NCBI GenBank assembly: GCA_034420695.1
Contig: DAOULB010000005.1
Coordinates: 97,502 to 161,501, forward strand
Source of the DNA: Io17-Chloro-G2 sp034420695
GTDB taxonomy: Bacteria; Chloroflexota; Dehalococcoidia; Lucifugimonadales; UBA3495
Direction of reading: 5' to 3'
Length of the DNA: 64,000 nt
In this document: positions 33,311-42,552 of the stretch, one piece after another
How positions within the stretch are numbered: the first letter of the stretch is position 1
Layout of the letters: the number at the start of each line of letters is the position of its first letter
Made by a program: the position numbers and the translations under genes
The notes under the pieces: model-generated
Databases searched by the model: none
The model's input: the letters and a program-made list of their open reading frames with translations, nothing else
Told to the model about the DNA's origin: nothing

Positions 33311-34519
33311 ATGAGTGGAGAGAACAAAGCCTTTACATTGGCCATAACTGCGGTTTCCTGTGCTGTGGTCATGGTGATAGCTTTCGCCTGGTTCGGACCG
33401 GGCTTGGGATCGTCTGTGCCCACGGCCTCGGCGTCCCTGTTCGATGAGGACCTGGTGCAAGACATCTACCGGGAGGTCAGCCCGGCGGTGGTTGACATAA
33501 ACGTGGACCGGCGGGTTGGCAGCTCCTACTCCCGGCTGGGTATCGGCTCAGGGTTTGTCATCGACTCCGACGGCCACATTGTTACGAACAACCACGTGGT
33601 GCAATACGGCGACCGCATCAGGGTGCGGTTTCAGGATGGGTCCAGCGCCGAGGCGGAAGTCCTGGGCAGAAACCCGGCCAACGACTTGGCCCTATTGAAG
33701 GTGCCGGGGGAAGCCGTATCCGGCATTGACCCGGCCCCACTGGGTGATTCGGGTGACGTTAGGCCCGGGCAACTGGCCATTGCCATAGGCAGTCCCTTCG
33801 GACTGGACGGCTCGGTGACGGTGGGAGTCATCAGCGGCACGGGCCGCACCCTGGACAGCGACATTTCCCGGCCCATATCCGGGGTGCTCCAGACCGACGC
33901 GCTCATCGGCCCAGGCAACTCCGGCGGTCCCCTGCTGAACCGGGATGGAAAGGTGGTGGGGATCAACACGGCCATCCAGATCTCTGCCTTGGAGCTGATC
34001 TCCCCCCGCATTACCCAGCGAAGCATAGGGTTTGCGGTGCCGGTAAACACGTTGGGGGCCATGCTCCCCGACCTGAAGGCTGGGAACGACGTGAGACCCC
34101 CTTGGCTGGGAATCAGCGCCCTCTCCTTGGATTCTTCCATGAAGGAGTTCCTGGGGTTGGAAATCGACCAGACCAAGGGGGTGTACGTCACCCAGGTGGT
34201 GCCGGGAAGCCCGGCAGATGAAGCCGGGGTGGTTGCCTCCGGGGTGTTGAGCCGCGGGCTGCCGGACCAAGGGGGAGACTTGATCCTGGCCGTCGAGGGA
34301 GCCCCGGTGGAAACGGTGGGAGACCTGATAGCCGAGCTGAACAATTTCTCGCCGGGGAGCGATGTGGAGCTGGAGTTGGTGCGGGGAGGCGAGGAGACTA
34401 CCGCCCGGGTCACACTGGGTGAATGGCCGTCTTACTTGTCCGAGCCCCGGCGTAGGGTAATTCCGTTCCCCGGGGAGGGGTCGCCATTCCACGATTTTCC
34501 GGAGCGGCGGAGACGGTAA
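33311..34519 (+). CDS. HtrA/DegP-like serine protease with one PDZ domain
   Basis: The 402-residue protein has an N-terminal membrane anchor or uncleaved signal (about 8-30). A trypsin-like domain follows with His in IVTNNHVVQYGD, Asp in NPANDLALLKV and Ser in LIGPGNSGGPLLNRDGKV. A PDZ domain at about 260-365 contains PPWLGISALSLD, GVYVTQVVPGSPADEAGV and GGDLILAVEGAPVETVGDLI. It would degrade damaged proteins outside the membrane. It follows a two-component system and is likely controlled by it. Confidence 0.95.
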   Translation: MSGENKAFTLAITAVSCAVVMVIAFAWFGPGLGSSVPTASASLFDEDLVQDIYREVSPAVVDINVDRRVGSSYSRLGIGSGFVIDSDGHIVTNNHVVQYGDRIRVRFQDGSSAEAEVLGRNPANDLALLKVPGEAVSGIDPAPLGDSGDVRPGQLAIAIGSPFGLDGSVTVGVISGTGRTLDSDISRPISGVLQTDALIGPGNSGGPLLNRDGKVVGINTAIQISALELISPRITQRSIGFAVPVNTLGAMLPDLKAGNDVRPPWLGISALSLDSSMKEFLGLEIDQTKGVYVTQVVPGSPADEAGVVASGVLSRGLPDQGGDLILAVEGAPVETVGDLIAELNNFSPGSDVELELVRGGEETTARVTLGEWPSYLSEPRRRVIPFPGEGSPFHDFPERRRR

Positions 34520-34533
34520 ACGATCGGGACATC

Positions 34534-34574
34534 TAGTGCGCCGGCGACCAAAGGGGGAGGCCGCCGGCGCACTA
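34534..34574. terminator. Bidirectional terminator-like hairpin between htrA and lepB
   Basis: TAGTGCGCCGGCG (34534-34546) is perfectly complementary to CGCCGGCGCACTA (34562-34574), a 13-bp stem with a 15-base loop. It lies between two convergent genes and includes the lepB stop codon. There is no U-run on either side. Confidence 0.65.
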
Positions 34575-35174
34575 TGGGAGCGCCCGGATGCGGGGCACTC
34601 CCTGCACCAGTTGCAGTTCGGAAAAGGGCCAGTACACGAACCATACCTTGCCCAGCAGGAGTTCCTCGGACACCGGCCCCCAGCTCCGGGAATCGTTGCT
34701 GCGCAGGCGGTTGTCGCCAATCACGTAGTATTCATCCTCGGAGAGGGTGATGCGCTTGGCACTGGAACTGTCCCGGTTGGTAACGTAGGGTTCCTGAAGC
34801 TCTTGGTCGTTGATGTACACCGTGCCCTGCCGGACCTCCACCGTCTCACCGGGGAGGCCCACCACCCGCTTGACGAAGTCCTTGGTCACGTCCCGCGGGT
34901 AGTTGAACACGATCACCTCGCCCCGCCTCGGCGGCCGGACGGCGAACCGCTGGGAGGGCCGGTCGACTTTCCAGAAGGGCACCATGCGGGAGACGCGGCC
35001 TGTGTCCAGCTTGAAGTACACTACCCGGTTGACCAGCAGGTACTGGCCGCCCTCCAGGGTGGGCATCATGCTGGGCCCTTCCACCTTGAAGTTTCGCACT
35101 CCTGCCTGGATGACCAGGAACACGATCAAGGCCAGTATCACGGCTTCGATGATTTCGCGGGCAACCTTGCCCAT
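34572..35174 (-). CDS. lepB: Signal peptidase I
   Basis: The 200-residue protein has an N-terminal transmembrane helix (about 8-25), the catalytic Ser in VEGPSMMPTL and the catalytic Lys in VKRVVGLPGETVEV, with box E as YYVIGDNRLRSNDSR. It cleaves signal peptides of exported proteins at the outer face of the membrane. The length is typical for the Gram-positive-like short form. Confidence 0.95.
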   Translation of the reverse strand: MGKVAREIIEAVILALIVFLVIQAGVRNFKVEGPSMMPTLEGGQYLLVNRVVYFKLDTGRVSRMVPFWKVDRPSQRFAVRPPRRGEVIVFNYPRDVTKDFVKRVVGLPGETVEVRQGTVYINDQELQEPYVTNRDSSSAKRITLSEDEYYVIGDNRLRSNDSRSWGPVSEELLLGKVWFVYWPFSELQLVQGVPRIRALP

Positions 35175-35342
35175 TCATTGCCCCGGCCCACCCGGCAAAC
35201 GGTAACCGAAAAACGGGGGCCAAAAAGTTGGATGGGATTATAGCACCCTCCGCTGTCTTGCCATTGTTGGTTCTGCTACAATCCCCGCTAATACGGACAG
35301 GCCCGGGCAATACGGGCAGGCAGTCTGGTGAGGAGAGTGTCC

Positions 35343-36245
35343 TTGAGCTGGCGGTTTGAGTTGTTGGCAAAGCCCTTCGGCGGCGTAACCGAGGGGCCGG
35401 TGTGGGACGGGGAAGTGGTCCGCTTCACCCATATTCCCAGCAGCCGTATCCTGGAGTATTCGCCGGCTTCCGGGGATATTACCGAGTACCGGAATGGGGT
35501 GAACCACACCAACGGCCTTGCCTACGACGCCGGTGGACAACTCTACGGCTGTTGTTCGGGAGGCCGGTCGATAGTCCGGTTCGATGACGACGGCAGCATT
35601 GCAACGGTGGCCGACCGGCTGGAAGGCCAGCCCCTGAACACCCCCAACGACTTGGCGGTGGACCGCCAAGGCCGCATCTGGTTTACGAATCCTTGGAACG
35701 CGGGGAACATCGACCCCAGCGAACGGGAGGAGTTGGACCACCGCTCGGTGCTGTGCGCCACCCCCCAGCCCGGCGGGGGCTACGCCGTGTCCCGGGCTAC
35801 TTCCGACACCACCATGCCCAACGGGGTGCTGGCGTCCATCGACGGTAGCACCCTCTACGTGGCCGAGAGCAACAGCGACGACGGTAGCCGGGACCGGGAA
35901 CTGAGGGCCTATCCTATCAATGACGACGGCAGCTTGGGGCCCTACCGGGTGCTCCATACCTTCGGAAAAGGGGCCGACGGGGTGCACCGGGGAATAGACG
36001 GCATGTGCCTTGATGCGGAGGGCAACATCGTGGCCACCGCCGGTTGGCCCCAAGCCGGGCCGGGGCCGATGATCTACGTCTTTTCGCCGGCGGGGCGGGT
36101 GCTGGCCACCCACCCGGTGCCCTGCCTGAGGCCAACAAACTGCTGCTTCGGCGGCCCGGACCTTTCCACCCTCTACGTCACGTCCGCGGAAGGCCACTTC
36201 TTCAGGGCGTCCACGGACATGACCGGTTGGGCTATATATCCCTAG
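35343..36245 (+). CDS. SMP-30/gluconolactonase-like beta-propeller protein
   Basis: I use the TTG at 35343 because AGGAGAG precedes it by 5 bases; the in-frame GTG at 35328 lies ahead of that site. The 300-residue product shows GVTEGPVWDGE (metal-binding Glu), HTNGLAYDAGGQLYGC, NTPNDLAVDRQGRIWFTN (Asn/Asp pair) and MPNGVLASIDGSTLYVAES. These are the metal-lactonase signatures of the SMP-30 family. It would hydrolyse a sugar lactone or related ester. Confidence 0.85.
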   Translation: MSWRFELLAKPFGGVTEGPVWDGEVVRFTHIPSSRILEYSPASGDITEYRNGVNHTNGLAYDAGGQLYGCCSGGRSIVRFDDDGSIATVADRLEGQPLNTPNDLAVDRQGRIWFTNPWNAGNIDPSEREELDHRSVLCATPQPGGGYAVSRATSDTTMPNGVLASIDGSTLYVAESNSDDGSRDRELRAYPINDDGSLGPYRVLHTFGKGADGVHRGIDGMCLDAEGNIVATAGWPQAGPGPMIYVFSPAGRVLATHPVPCLRPTNCCFGGPDLSTLYVTSAEGHFFRASTDMTGWAIYP

Positions 36246-36284
36246 ACTCTACGGCTCAAGACTCGACGGCCCTAGATTCGACGG
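36245..36284. repeat. Three 10-mers at 15-bp spacing
   Basis: GACTCTACGG, GACTCGACGG and GATTCGACGG begin at 36245, 36260 and 36275. They directly follow the SMP-30 stop codon. A short slipped-strand duplication is the likely origin. Confidence 0.5.
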
Positions 36285-36357
36285 GCGATAAGGTCAACGG
36301 GGCCGAGGCCAAGGAACAATTAGGGCGGTACAATCGGGACGGACCGGTAAGAGCGCT

Positions 36358-36705
36358 ATGCATTTGAGAGACAATGGATACACCAGGCGCCAGATCAGAC
36401 AGGGCGGGGGGAGAGGCTCTGGCAACGATCACTTGGACGAGATAGTCGGGGCCACCGAGTTCTTCATCTACCAGCCACCCAATTCCCAAGCCAAGGGATT
36501 TTCCAGCCTCAAGCTATTCCTGGAGTCTCAGGAGTGCGAGATCATTTTCACCGCGGAGGCCCCGCCGGAGCTGTCCAAGTACGAGACGATGCGCATCACC
36601 CAGCGCAAAGCCCAGCCGATTCCCACGCCGGTGTTGAAGCGGACCCACTCCTGGGCCCACCGCAACAACTATCTGCACAGCTTCTTCAAGCCCCTGTACC
36701 GCTGA
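36358..36705 (+). CDS. Hypothetical protein
   Basis: ATG at 36358 opens a 115-residue frame. The product is basic, with GATEFFIYQPPNSQAKGFSS and a Pro/Lys/Arg/His-rich C-terminus ending HSFFKPLYR. No signal peptide, membrane segment or known motif is visible. A TACAAT at 36329 may be a -10 box. Codon use resembles neighbouring genes, so I think it is real, but no function can be given. Confidence 0.5.
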   Translation: MHLRDNGYTRRQIRQGGGRGSGNDHLDEIVGATEFFIYQPPNSQAKGFSSLKLFLESQECEIIFTAEAPPELSKYETMRITQRKAQPIPTPVLKRTHSWAHRNNYLHSFFKPLYR

Positions 36706-36781
36706 ACCGGGTTCCCGCGGTCTTTCTCTTTTCTTCCCTGGCCGGAGAGCTACCCAAGTAGTATCTGCTTGCGGCTTGGGG

Positions 36782-38155
36782 TCAGCCGGAATTGCGGAAG
36801 CGCCACTGGGGGCCTTGGGGCGTGTCTTCCAAAGCGACTCCCTGGCTTTCGAGGTCGTCCCGTATCTGGTCGGCCAAGGCGTATTGCTTGGCCTCCCGCA
36901 GTTTCTGCCTGGTGGAAAGCAGGATTTCAATGAAGGGCTGGGCCTCCATGCGTTCCGGCCCGTCGCGAGCGGGCTCGGCGAGGTTCAGGCCCAGGACGCC
37001 GCCCAAGCGGCGCAGGCAGTCTTGGGCCGCGGTGACTTTCATGGAGGCGCAGTTCCGGTTAATCTCCCGGGCCAGGTCGAACAGGGCCGCCAGGGCGCGG
37101 GGGGTATTCAGGTCGTCGTCCATGGCTTGGTTGAAGCGTTGGACGAAGGGGGCCGGGTTCAACTCCTCGTTTCCGCCGCTGGTCCGGCCCAAGGGTTCAC
37201 GGAGCCGGTGCAAGCTTCGCTCCATGGCGGCGCAGCCCTCTTCGGTGTACTGGAGGGGGCTGCGGTAGTGGGAACTGAGGAAGTACAGCCGCAGGGACTG
37301 GGCTGAGTGGCGTTCCAAAGCGTCTTCCACGGAGACCAAGTTGCCCAAGGACTTGCTCATCTTGTCTTGGCCGAGCTGGAGCAAACCGTTGTGCACCCAG
37401 TAGCGGCTGAAGGGCCGCACCCCGGTGCTGGCTTCGCTCTGGGCAATTTCGTTCTCGTGGTGGGGGAAAATCAGGTCCTGCCCGCCGCCGTGGATATCCA
37501 GGGTCTCGCCAAGATAGGTCATGGACATGCTGGTGCATTCGATGTGCCAGCCTGGACGCCCGGGACCCCAGGGGCTCTCCCAAGCCGGCTCACCGGCGCG
37601 GGCGCCCTTCCAGAGGACGAAGTCCATGGGATGTTCCTTGTGTTCGTCGACCTCCACGCGGGCGCCGGCCTGCATTCCCTCCAGGGTACGGTGGCTCAGC
37701 TTGCCGTAGCCGTCGCTGCGGGTGACCCGGAAGAATACGTCGCCGCCGGCGGCGTAGGCGAACCCCTTCTCGAACAGGGTCTCTATGGTCTTGATGATGG
37801 GGCCGATTTCCTGGGTAGCCCGGGGATAGAAGTGGGCGCGCTGCACGTTGAGAGCGTCCACCGCCCGGTAGAAGTCCTCAATGAACCGGCCGGCCAACTC
37901 TTCGGTATCGATGCCTTGGTCGCTGGCCTGCTGGATAATCTTGTCGTCAACGTCGGTGAAGTTCTGGACGTGGAAGACCTCGTAGTCCAAGTGCTCCAAG
38001 TAACGGCGCAGCACGTCGAAGGCCACGTAGCTCAGGGCGTGGCCGACATGGGTGGAAGAGTAGGGTGTGACCCCGCAGACGTACATCTTGACAGTCTTGC
38101 CGTCGGCGGGGACGAAATCTTGGACCTCACCGGCCAGGGTGTTGTAAAGCTTCAT
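36782..38155 (-). CDS. cysS: Cysteinyl-tRNA synthetase
   Basis: The 457-residue class I synthetase shows MYVCGVTPYSSTHVGHALSY (HIGH-equivalent and zinc-ligand Cys), WHIECTSMS and HHENEIAQSEA (zinc site), and KMSKSLGN. Length is normal. It charges tRNA-Cys. It is the last gene of the yacL-ispD-ispF-cysS group, separated from ispF by 99 bases containing an 18-bp tandem repeat. Confidence 0.97.
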   Translation of the reverse strand: MKLYNTLAGEVQDFVPADGKTVKMYVCGVTPYSSTHVGHALSYVAFDVLRRYLEHLDYEVFHVQNFTDVDDKIIQQASDQGIDTEELAGRFIEDFYRAVDALNVQRAHFYPRATQEIGPIIKTIETLFEKGFAYAAGGDVFFRVTRSDGYGKLSHRTLEGMQAGARVEVDEHKEHPMDFVLWKGARAGEPAWESPWGPGRPGWHIECTSMSMTYLGETLDIHGGGQDLIFPHHENEIAQSEASTGVRPFSRYWVHNGLLQLGQDKMSKSLGNLVSVEDALERHSAQSLRLYFLSSHYRSPLQYTEEGCAAMERSLHRLREPLGRTSGGNEELNPAPFVQRFNQAMDDDLNTPRALAALFDLAREINRNCASMKVTAAQDCLRRLGGVLGLNLAEPARDGPERMEAQPFIEILLSTRQKLREAKQYALADQIRDDLESQGVALEDTPQGPQWRFRNSG

Positions 38156-38179
38156 CTCACGGTTACAGGGGAAAGGTCA

Positions 38180-38233
38180 CCGGAACGCGGGTACCCACCG
38201 GAACACGAGCACCCATCGGAACACGGCCACCCA
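38180..38233. repeat. 18-bp tandem repeat, three copies
   Basis: Units at 38180, 38198 and 38216 follow the pattern YCGGAACRCGRSYACCCA. They occupy the spacer between ispF and cysS and may act on the transcript leader of cysS. Confidence 0.6.
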
Positions 38234-38254
38234 AGCACGGTCACCACGCCACGG

Positions 38255-38797
38255 CTACGGGGCCCCGGTTACCAGTGAAGCCACGGCGCAGGCGGCTATA
38301 CCTTCTTCTCTGCCGATGAAACCCATGTAGTCGGTGGTGGTCACCTTGATGCTGACCCGCTCCAAGGGGAGGGACAGGGCATCGCTGGTGCGTTGCCTCA
38401 TGGTGGATATGAAGGGGCCCAACCTGGGCCGCTGGGCCAACATTGTAGCATCAACGTTTGAGATTCGCCATCCGGCCTGGGCCACCAAGGCGGCGACCCG
38501 GGCCAGCAGTCTGAGGCTGGAAATGTCCTTGTACTGAGGGTCGCTGGAAGGGAAGTGGACACCCTTGTCGTCCAATGAGGCGGCCCCCAGCAGGGCGTCC
38601 ATCATGGCGTGGACCACCACGTCTCCGTCGCTGTGGCCGGCAAGGCCCCGGTCGTGGGGAACGGTTACGCCTCCCAGGACCAGGGGACGTCCCGGAGCCA
38701 AGGCGTGGGAGTCAAAGCCGATGCCGGACCTGAATTCGACCGGGCCGTAGGACGGACGGTCCAACTGGCGGTCTTCAGGGAGGCGCTCTTCAGCCAA
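38255..38797 (-). CDS. ispF: 2-C-methyl-D-erythritol 2,4-cyclodiphosphate synthase
   Basis: The 180-residue protein has the IspF metal site GIGFDSHALAPGRPLVLGG (Asp and His), GHSDGDVVVHAMMDALLGAA, and KVTTTDYMGFIGREEGIAA at the C-terminus. It cyclises CDP-methylerythritol phosphate in the MEP isoprenoid pathway. An N-terminal extension of about 20 residues precedes the domain. ispD lies 14 bases upstream. Confidence 0.96.
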   Translation of the reverse strand: MAEERLPEDRQLDRPSYGPVEFRSGIGFDSHALAPGRPLVLGGVTVPHDRGLAGHSDGDVVVHAMMDALLGAASLDDKGVHFPSSDPQYKDISSLRLLARVAALVAQAGWRISNVDATMLAQRPRLGPFISTMRQRTSDALSLPLERVSIKVTTTDYMGFIGREEGIAACAVASLVTGAP

Positions 38798-38811
38798 TCA
38801 GTTTCCTTTCC

Positions 38812-39570
38812 CTACCCATTCTCCGAATGCGCCGCTGCATCCGGCAGGTCAGCCGAATTCGGTCCTCCCAAAAACAGCTCGGCAATGGCCAAGTCTTCCG
38901 GGGTGGTCACCTTCAGGTTTCGATAGGAGCCCAGGAACATCTGCACCGGGTAACCCAGGCTTTCCACCATGGCGGCGTCGTCGGTGAAGTCTCCCCGGCA
39001 ATGCCGGTGGGCTTCCAGCAGCAGGCCGTAACGGAAGACTTGGGGCGTCTGGGCGGCCCACAGGGTTTCCCGGGGAGGAGTGCCGGTGACTTCTCCCTGC
39101 GGGGAGACGGTCTTGATGGTGTCCTTGACCGGTACTCCGGCCACCGCGGCGCCGGTTCCCGACGACAGCGCGGCTTCCAGCCCCCGCTGGAGGATTTCCT
39201 GGTCCAAGCAGGGGCGGGCGCCGTCGTGGACGATGACCCAATCGAAGGCGGAGGATCCGGCCAGGCATTCCAAGCCCAGGCGCACCGAGTCTTGGCGGCG
39301 GGCCCCGCCGGGGCAGACCCCGGCCACCTTCCGGCAGCCAAGGCGTTCCACCAGCTGGCGGCACCGGTCGACATTGCCCTCAGACGTCACCACGGCGACG
39401 CTCTGCAGGGGAGGGAAGGCCTCCAACTGGTCCAGCACGTGGGCGATGCAGGGAGCGCCGGCCAGGCAGGAGAATATCTTGTCGGCGCCCTGCATCCGGC
39501 TGGAACTGCCTGCGGCGACGACCACCGCTCCGACGATGCCGACCAGGTTTTCGCTTTGGCTCCCGCTCAT
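38812..39570 (-). CDS. ispD: 2-C-methyl-D-erythritol 4-phosphate cytidylyltransferase
   Basis: The 252-residue protein shows the nucleotidyltransferase loop AVVVAAGSSSRMQGADK, VIVHDGARPCLD, AAVAGVPVKDTIKTV, LWAAQTPQVFRYGLL and DDAAMVESLGYPV. It couples CTP to methylerythritol phosphate, the step before IspE and IspF. Its start lies 6 bases after the stop of the PIN-TRAM gene. Confidence 0.96.
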   Translation of the reverse strand: MSGSQSENLVGIVGAVVVAAGSSSRMQGADKIFSCLAGAPCIAHVLDQLEAFPPLQSVAVVTSEGNVDRCRQLVERLGCRKVAGVCPGGARRQDSVRLGLECLAGSSAFDWVIVHDGARPCLDQEILQRGLEAALSSGTGAAVAGVPVKDTIKTVSPQGEVTGTPPRETLWAAQTPQVFRYGLLLEAHRHCRGDFTDDAAMVESLGYPVQMFLGSYRNLKVTTPEDLAIAELFLGGPNSADLPDAAAHSENG

Positions 39571-39576
39571 GTGACC

Positions 39577-40641
39577 CTAGCCACCCTTGGGCTGGGCGAA
39601 GATTATCCGCCCGGCCGCCGTTTGTAGGACCCTGACGACCACCACGTCGCGAAGGGAGTTCAAGTAGCGCCGCCCGCCTTCCACCACCACCATTGTGCCG
39701 TCGTCCAAGTAGGCTACTCCTTGGCCCGCCTCCTTGCCCTCCTGCACTATGTTCACCCGTATCTCCTCACCGGGGAGCACGATGGACTTCAGGGCGTTGG
39801 CCAGCTCGTTGACGTTGAGGACCTGCACGCCCTGCAATTCAGCCACCCGGTTCAGGTTGTAGTCGGTGGTGAGGATCGGCGACTTCATCCCCCGGGCCAG
39901 CTCGACAAGCTGGGAGTCCACCTCCTGGCCGGGGCCGATGTCGACGTCAAGCACTTCCAAGGCCACGGTGTTGTCCCGCCTCAGGCGGCCAAGGACCTCC
40001 AAGCCGCGACGGCCCCGGTTGCGGCGGAGGTCGTCGCTGGAGTCGGCGATGTGACGGAGTTCGTCCAAGATGAAGCGGGGAACCACTAAGCAGCCTTCCA
40101 GAAACCCGGTGATGGTCAGGTCGGCAATCCGTCCATCGATGATGGCGCTGGTGTCCACCAGTATTTTGCTGTTGCGGGAAATCGGGGCGCCGGGAAGGGG
40201 GTCTGCCGCAGCCTCTCGTTCCAAGGCGGGGAAGAGGGCCTTCACGTCCGGGTTCCGGTTGATACCCAACCAAAGCCCCAGCAGCCCCAAGGCCACGCTG
40301 ACCATTACCGGTATGCCCCATCCCAGCCACCCCCCCAAGGAGTAGAGAGGAATAGAAATGAGTACTGCTGCCAAGAGGCCCACCAACAGCCCGACGACGC
40401 CGGCCAGCAGGGTGGGACCGGGTATGGAATTGACTTTTTCCGCGCCCTTGCGTAGGGGATTGACTACCAGGTAGGGGGTTGCCAGCGCTCCCAGGGCTGC
40501 CCCGGCCAAGGTGAAGGCCAGGCCCCAGAAAATGTACTGTTCCCGTCCGGTGACCAACACCGATATCAGCGCTCCCAGCCGCCAGCCTGCGACTCCAAGA
40601 CCTCCGGCGCCCAATGCCCTGAGCGTCCAAAGGCTTAACAC
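39577..40641 (-). CDS. Membrane PIN-TRAM domain protein (YacL type)
   Basis: GTG at 40641 is preceded by AGGAGG with 6 bases spacing; an in-frame TTG at 40671 lies upstream of that site. The 354-residue protein has about four N-terminal transmembrane helices (to residue 150). A PIN domain follows with ILVDTSAIIDGRIADL, RFILDELRHIADS and PILTTDYNLNRVA, then a TRAM RNA-binding domain with GEEIRVNIVQEGKEAGQGVA. It is a putative membrane-attached nuclease, often found beside ispD as here. Precise role unknown. Confidence 0.92.
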   Translation of the reverse strand: MLSLWTLRALGAGGLGVAGWRLGALISVLVTGREQYIFWGLAFTLAGAALGALATPYLVVNPLRKGAEKVNSIPGPTLLAGVVGLLVGLLAAVLISIPLYSLGGWLGWGIPVMVSVALGLLGLWLGINRNPDVKALFPALEREAAADPLPGAPISRNSKILVDTSAIIDGRIADLTITGFLEGCLVVPRFILDELRHIADSSDDLRRNRGRRGLEVLGRLRRDNTVALEVLDVDIGPGQEVDSQLVELARGMKSPILTTDYNLNRVAELQGVQVLNVNELANALKSIVLPGEEIRVNIVQEGKEAGQGVAYLDDGTMVVVEGGRRYLNSLRDVVVVRVLQTAAGRIIFAQPKGG

Positions 40642-40762
40642 CTGAGACCTCCTCACGAATTGAGTTCCCAACTCCGCCGGATTGGCGGGACGTCCTGAAA
40701 GCCAATCTTAACATGAACGGCATTTTGGGGCGAAAAGCGTGCTTGGGGGCAGGAACCGAAGA

Positions 40763-42403
40763 TTACTGCTTCTCATTCCGCTTGGGACAGAGGGCCTTTG
40801 ATCCGGGCTCCTTCAAGTCTTCGCCACTGCTGGCGTCTACGCCCACCGACTCTGTCCTCCCAAGCCCATCGGCAGGGACATTGGCATCGGTCCTCCGCGC
40901 CTGCCCCTGCTGGTCCACTGCGCCGGTTCCGTCCGAGTTATCCGAACTTCCCGGGTTTTCCCTTGGCATTTCCACTACCCCGACGTCTACGTTCTCCTGC
41001 CCCCGGGCGACTTCCACCAGGACTTCGGCGTCGGGGAGACCGGACAAGGAAAACCTGAGGCGGTAGCCGCCCGGGGCCAATGCCAGCTGGAAATAGCCGG
41101 CGGCATCTACCGAAGAGGAGGCCACCGCCGCTTCCATTTCCGCTTGGGGCTCCTCCACAATCAGCCGGAGTAGGCGGTCGTCGGCAGGAGCCGGGTCGCC
41201 TCGGCCGTCCCGGTTGGAAGTGGTGAAGTACAGGTAGCCGTCGGGCCCCATGGCCACGGCCCTCAGCCGCCCGAACTCGTCCTGGAATAGCCGCTGCTGC
41301 TCCACGACCCTGCGGGGGTCACTGGGGTCCAGTCCCAACCGGCGCAGGTGGGAGCCCTTGAGGTTGGCGAAAACAAAGCTTCCCCTCCAAGTGGCGGGAA
41401 GAAGGTCCCCGGTGTAAAAGGCGCCGCCGGCCAAGGCGACAGTGGGGGTGAAGGTCAGCACGGGGTCCACGTATCCGGGTTCGCCCGCCCTTCCCAGGGT
41501 GTCGGGCCAACCGTAATTGCCGCCGGGCCGCAGGACGTTGATTTCGTCGTCCCGCCGGGGGCCGTGCTCGGTGATGAACAGCTCGCCGGTCTCCGGACGC
41601 CAGTCCATTCCTTGGGGGTTCCGGTGGCCCAGGGTGTACACGTAGGAGCCGGGAAAGGGGTTGTCCGGCGGAGGGTTTCTGTTGGGGTCCTTCCTAGGGT
41701 CCATCCGCAGCACCTTGCCAGCCAGTGAATTCGGGTCTTGGGCGCTGCGGGGGTCTTGGGCGTCGCCCGTGGTGGCGTAGAGCATGCCGCCGGGGCCGAA
41801 CCCCAAGCGGCAGCCGTTGTGGTTCCTGGCGCCGGGAATGCCGTCCAGCAGCACCCTCTCTTCCACGGAAGCGCTGGCGTCCCAGGGACCGGCCAGCCGG
41901 GAGACCCGGTTTTTCAGCGAGCCGTCGCTGCTCCAATAGGTGTAGCACACGTAGATATAGCCGTTGTCCGGGAATTCCGGGTCGAGGGCCAGTCCCATGA
42001 GGCCGGCCTCGGATACCCGGGCGACCTCCAGGGTGGCCAGCGGCCGGTCCATGAGGACACCGTCCTGCACCAGCCGGATGCGTCCGGGCCGCTCCGTCAC
42101 AAAGATCCGTCCGCCGGGAGCGAAGTCCAAGGCCCAGGGAGTTTCCAAGCCTTGGGCAACCACCTCAGCCCGGAGCTGCGGCTGGGCGGAGGACCCAATT
42201 CGGTAGACTTCGACGGTTATTCCCCGGGAGTCGCTGCGGCCTTGGGCGGTTACGACCCCGGAAACGGTTGCCAAGTCATTGGAGTCTTGGGCCGGTACCG
42301 AGGCCGGCCCGCAGGCCAGGAGCAACGCTACGGTTACCAACAGGGCAACCAACACCGGACCAGCCTTGCTGGCTGGCCGGGCTGGGATGCTCGTATTCGG
42401 CAT
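40763..42403 (-). CDS. PQQ-type glucose/sorbosone dehydrogenase lipoprotein
   Basis: I start at the ATG at 42403, which gives a lipoprotein signal ending ALLLACGP; the frame extends further upstream without support. The 546-residue protein holds a six-bladed soluble-glucose-dehydrogenase-type propeller: LETPWALDFAPGGRIFVTER, HNGCRLGFGPGGMLYATTGD, YTLGHRNPQGMDWRP, EHGPRRDDEINVL and GGNYGWP. Before it is SGVVTAQGRSDSRGITVEVY, and after it DAAGYFQLALAPGGYRLRF with VDVGVVEMP. These look like the two halves of one CarboxypepD_reg-like beta domain. It would oxidise sugars at the cell surface. Confidence 0.9.
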   Translation of the reverse strand: MPNTSIPARPASKAGPVLVALLVTVALLLACGPASVPAQDSNDLATVSGVVTAQGRSDSRGITVEVYRIGSSAQPQLRAEVVAQGLETPWALDFAPGGRIFVTERPGRIRLVQDGVLMDRPLATLEVARVSEAGLMGLALDPEFPDNGYIYVCYTYWSSDGSLKNRVSRLAGPWDASASVEERVLLDGIPGARNHNGCRLGFGPGGMLYATTGDAQDPRSAQDPNSLAGKVLRMDPRKDPNRNPPPDNPFPGSYVYTLGHRNPQGMDWRPETGELFITEHGPRRDDEINVLRPGGNYGWPDTLGRAGEPGYVDPVLTFTPTVALAGGAFYTGDLLPATWRGSFVFANLKGSHLRRLGLDPSDPRRVVEQQRLFQDEFGRLRAVAMGPDGYLYFTTSNRDGRGDPAPADDRLLRLIVEEPQAEMEAAVASSSVDAAGYFQLALAPGGYRLRFSLSGLPDAEVLVEVARGQENVDVGVVEMPRENPGSSDNSDGTGAVDQQGQARRTDANVPADGLGRTESVGVDASSGEDLKEPGSKALCPKRNEKQ

Positions 42404-42552
42404 AGAGTTCAATTCATCACCCTGCGCGAGGGGCAGGCGGCCCTTACCCCCGTCCCCTCTTCTTCCGGGAGAGGAGTGAACGGGGCACAACCCTGGCCTA
42501 TTGCCATATTATCCGCCAACTCGGGCAAGGCTTGCCACGTGAGGAAATAGCT
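42404..42552. other. Spacer with a CCCTC/GAGAGG hairpin element
   Basis: The stretch holds CCCTTACCCCCGTCCCCTCT and then CCGGGAGAGGAG, a hairpin of a kind widely dispersed in high-GC genomes. No gene is supported here. The dispersed repeat copy B follows and occupies most of the spacer up to 42951. Confidence 0.4.
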
